This document shows, in pieces, positions 5,026 to 5,828 of a stretch of DNA of 5,828 bases. The stretch is from an uncultured Eubacteriaceae bacterium (GTDB lineage: Bacteria > Bacillota > Clostridia > Eubacteriales > Eubacteriaceae), in the NCBI GenBank assembly GCA_947625585.1, contig CANQOZ010000076.1:1-5828 (forward strand), written 5' to 3'. The position numbers and the translations under genes were made by a program. The notes beneath the pieces were generated by a model that worked only from the letters and a program-made list of their open reading frames with translations, was not told the DNA's origin and did not search any database. How positions within the stretch are numbered: the stretch's first letter is position 1; the number at the start of each line of letters is the position of its first letter.

Positions 5026-5823
5026 TGCTTCTATCTCCTTTTCTGTAGCTTCTCCAAATAGATTAAAATACTTTTTTGCTAATTCACGTCTTTCTTCTTG
5101 ACTTAATCCAAATACAAACAAAATATCCAATAAGAGTAATAATATTTTAAGCTTATCACGTTTACTATCTTTTTTTACATCTTCAAAACTTAAATCAAGA
5201 TCATAGGGCTCGCCTAAATAATATTTATATAAATCTAAAACTATTTTAAAATCTGGAGAAACTTCTTCAGGCATACCACTATTATTGTTTTGAAAATCAT
5301 ACTTGTATTCTTTAGCTGGAAATTCTCCTATTCCAAGTTGGACTGTATTACGTCTTATTTTTGGAGGTTTTGGAAAGATCCATAAAGCAGTTGGAGCGAT
5401 CATATCTCTATAATTTGTACTTTTAAAATCAGTTCCCTTTTCACGATAAACAATCGTAAATAAGTTAAATATAGAGCGGGCTTCATTTTCATCTAAAGGA
5501 TAAGGATCTGTTTGATTTTCAATATTCAAATACCCGATCGTTTTTCCATTATCTTTTATACGGTAGTAAATATCAAAAATAGTATCAGTACTTTTTATAT
5601 CTTCAATTAAAGAGCTTTCCAGTTCAATATGTTCTTCAAGTTCATCTATAGTAGCTGTTGCAATATAATCAAGCATTTGCTGAAATGAAAAATCTTTATA
5701 AAGGATATTAAACGCCCAACAAATTAGAGCGATTAATCTTAAATCCTTTTCAACAGCTTTCATTAAATAATCACGATTCTTATAAAAATCGTCTGGTTTT
5801 GTGTTTTCAATATGCGATTCCAT
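4816..5823 (-). CDS. Rpn-like PD-(D/E)XK nuclease/'transposase' family protein (RpnL-like), start possibly beyond window
   Basis: A predicted DNA nuclease of the Rpn / PD-(D/E)XK 'transposase-like' family. Residues 18-70 are helical (RDYLMKAVEKDLRLIALICW). The nuclease core follows: Asp84 in TIFDIYYRI, then Glu102 and Gln104 in GYLNIENQ, i.e. D-(X17)-E-X-Q, a usual variant of the D-ExK site. Residues 110-240 complete the domain (ARSIFNLFTIVYREKGTDF; KILLLLLDILFVFGLSQEE). From about 267 to 335 the chain is a charged coiled coil with NQLAERD heptads. At 335 residues the length is near family size. The ATG at 5823 has no visible ribosome binding site, and its upstream codon is open, so the true start may lie outside. 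Despite the 'transposase' label, no inverted repeats mark an element. In E. coli, Rpn proteins act as toxic anti-phage nucleases blocked by their own separately translated C-terminus; the same layout is seen here. Confidence 0.8.
   Translation of the reverse strand: MESHIENTKPDDFYKNRDYLMKAVEKDLRLIALICWAFNILYKDFSFQQMLDYIATATIDELEEHIELESSLIEDIKSTDTIFDIYYRIKDNGKTIGYLNIENQTDPYPLDENEARSIFNLFTIVYREKGTDFKSTNYRDMIAPTALWIFPKPPKIRRNTVQLGIGEFPAKEYKYDFQNNNSGMPEEVSPDFKIVLDLYKYYLGEPYDLDLSFEDVKKDSKRDKLKILLLLLDILFVFGLSQEERRELAKKYFNLFGEATEKEIEAMTALQSALYSVYGDELRKKDEEINEIVQKYKRELEERDNQLAERDNQLAKKDIRILELEKENEVLKNQK
4879..4920 (-). repeat. Two 21-bp heptad repeats in the full-length gene
   Basis: Units beginning AGCTAATTG(A/G)TTATCTC lie at 4879-4899 and 4900-4920, differing by one base and encoding the ERDNQLA heptads. 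They are the counterpart of the longer arrays in the orphan copies. Confidence 0.88.
5035..5042 (-). promoter_or_regulatory. Internal ribosome binding site within the Rpn-like gene
   Basis: AAAAGGAG on the minus strand, 9 bases before the internal ATG at 5025. The orphan copies retain the GGAG and the 9-base gap (4722-4725, 4354-4357) but have TT or CTT instead of AAAA before it, giving a weaker site. Confidence 0.65.
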
Positions 5824-5828
5824 ATCCA

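Larger units (their letters stand above)
4069..5038 (-). repeat. Three tandem copies of the Rpn C-terminal (antitoxin-like) coding unit
   Basis: Read on the minus strand, the 3' end of the Rpn-like gene (from 5038) is repeated twice more downstream (from 4725 and 4357). Each copy begins with a 72-base block (4967-5038, 4654-4725, 4286-4357). This block is identical in copies 1 and 2 and differs by one base in copy 3. A variable coiled-coil segment follows, then a common tail encoding ILELEKEN...LKNQK. The spacers between copies (4713-4815 and 4345-4439) are also homologous, with about ten mismatches and one 8-base indel. Homology stops near 4069, just after the third tail. The spacer-type sequence precedes the orphan copies but is absent after the third, so the duplicated unit is spacer plus C-terminal gene. 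Confidence 0.92.

Noticed and set aside
4069..5038. CRISPR-like or non-coding repeat array
   Set aside because: The repeated blocks are coding, in frame and of unequal spacing, and the regions between them are themselves homologous, unlike CRISPR spacers.
4816..5823. Insertion sequence, suggested by the 'transposase' label of the family
   Set aside because: No terminal inverted repeats or target-site duplication can be seen, and the motifs are those of Rpn-type PD-(D/E)XK nucleases; the right end is outside the window, so this is not absolute.

Overview
The window comes from a low-GC Gram-positive bacterium (Bacillota). It is AT-rich, uses the standard code (TGG for Trp, TGA as stop), has AAGGAG-type ribosome binding sites and GNRA-loop/U-tract terminators, and carries families typical of that phylum (fused mannitol PTS protein, DUF2974 hydrolase, Rpn/PD-(D/E)XK coiled-coil protein). 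I cannot name the genus.

Left part (1-2414, + strand): the 3' end of a mannitol PTS permease (EIIB end, Ala/Pro linker, EIIA), then an SDR oxidoreductase and an inositol-monophosphatase-family sugar phosphatase. Each of the two junctions carries a terminator-like hairpin shortly before the next start, so downstream expression may depend on readthrough or on promoters I cannot see. The three genes look like a carbohydrate or polyol locus, but the substrates of the last two are inferred only from context.

Middle (2405-4043): a 63-residue orphan protein on the minus strand has a strong ribosome binding site, and its terminator U-run is supplied by the lysine codons ending the convergent phosphatase gene. 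It is divergent from a DUF2974 (Mbeg1-like) alpha/beta-hydrolase across about 215 bases containing inverted repeats and one plausible promoter. A symmetric hairpin at 4015-4043 separates this hydrolase from the convergent right part.

Right part (4069-5828, minus strand) is the notable one. A full-length Rpn-like PD-(D/E)XK nuclease gene (4816-5823) contains an in-frame ATG at 5025 with a near-ideal AAAAGGAG site. This would make a separate 69-residue coiled-coil C-terminal protein. That architecture matches the reported RpnL/RpnS 'gene-within-gene' toxin-antitoxin and anti-phage systems of E. coli, where the C-terminal product blocks the full-length nuclease and its repeat number varies. Downstream lie two more stand-alone copies of just this C-terminal gene (starts 4712 and 4344), with the same start region but different numbers and kinds of 21-bp (heptad) repeats. 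The best interpretation is a nuclease toxin with an internal antitoxin plus a tandem array of orphan antitoxin-like cassettes, the last of them frameshifted at its 3' end. This is an inference from sequence architecture.
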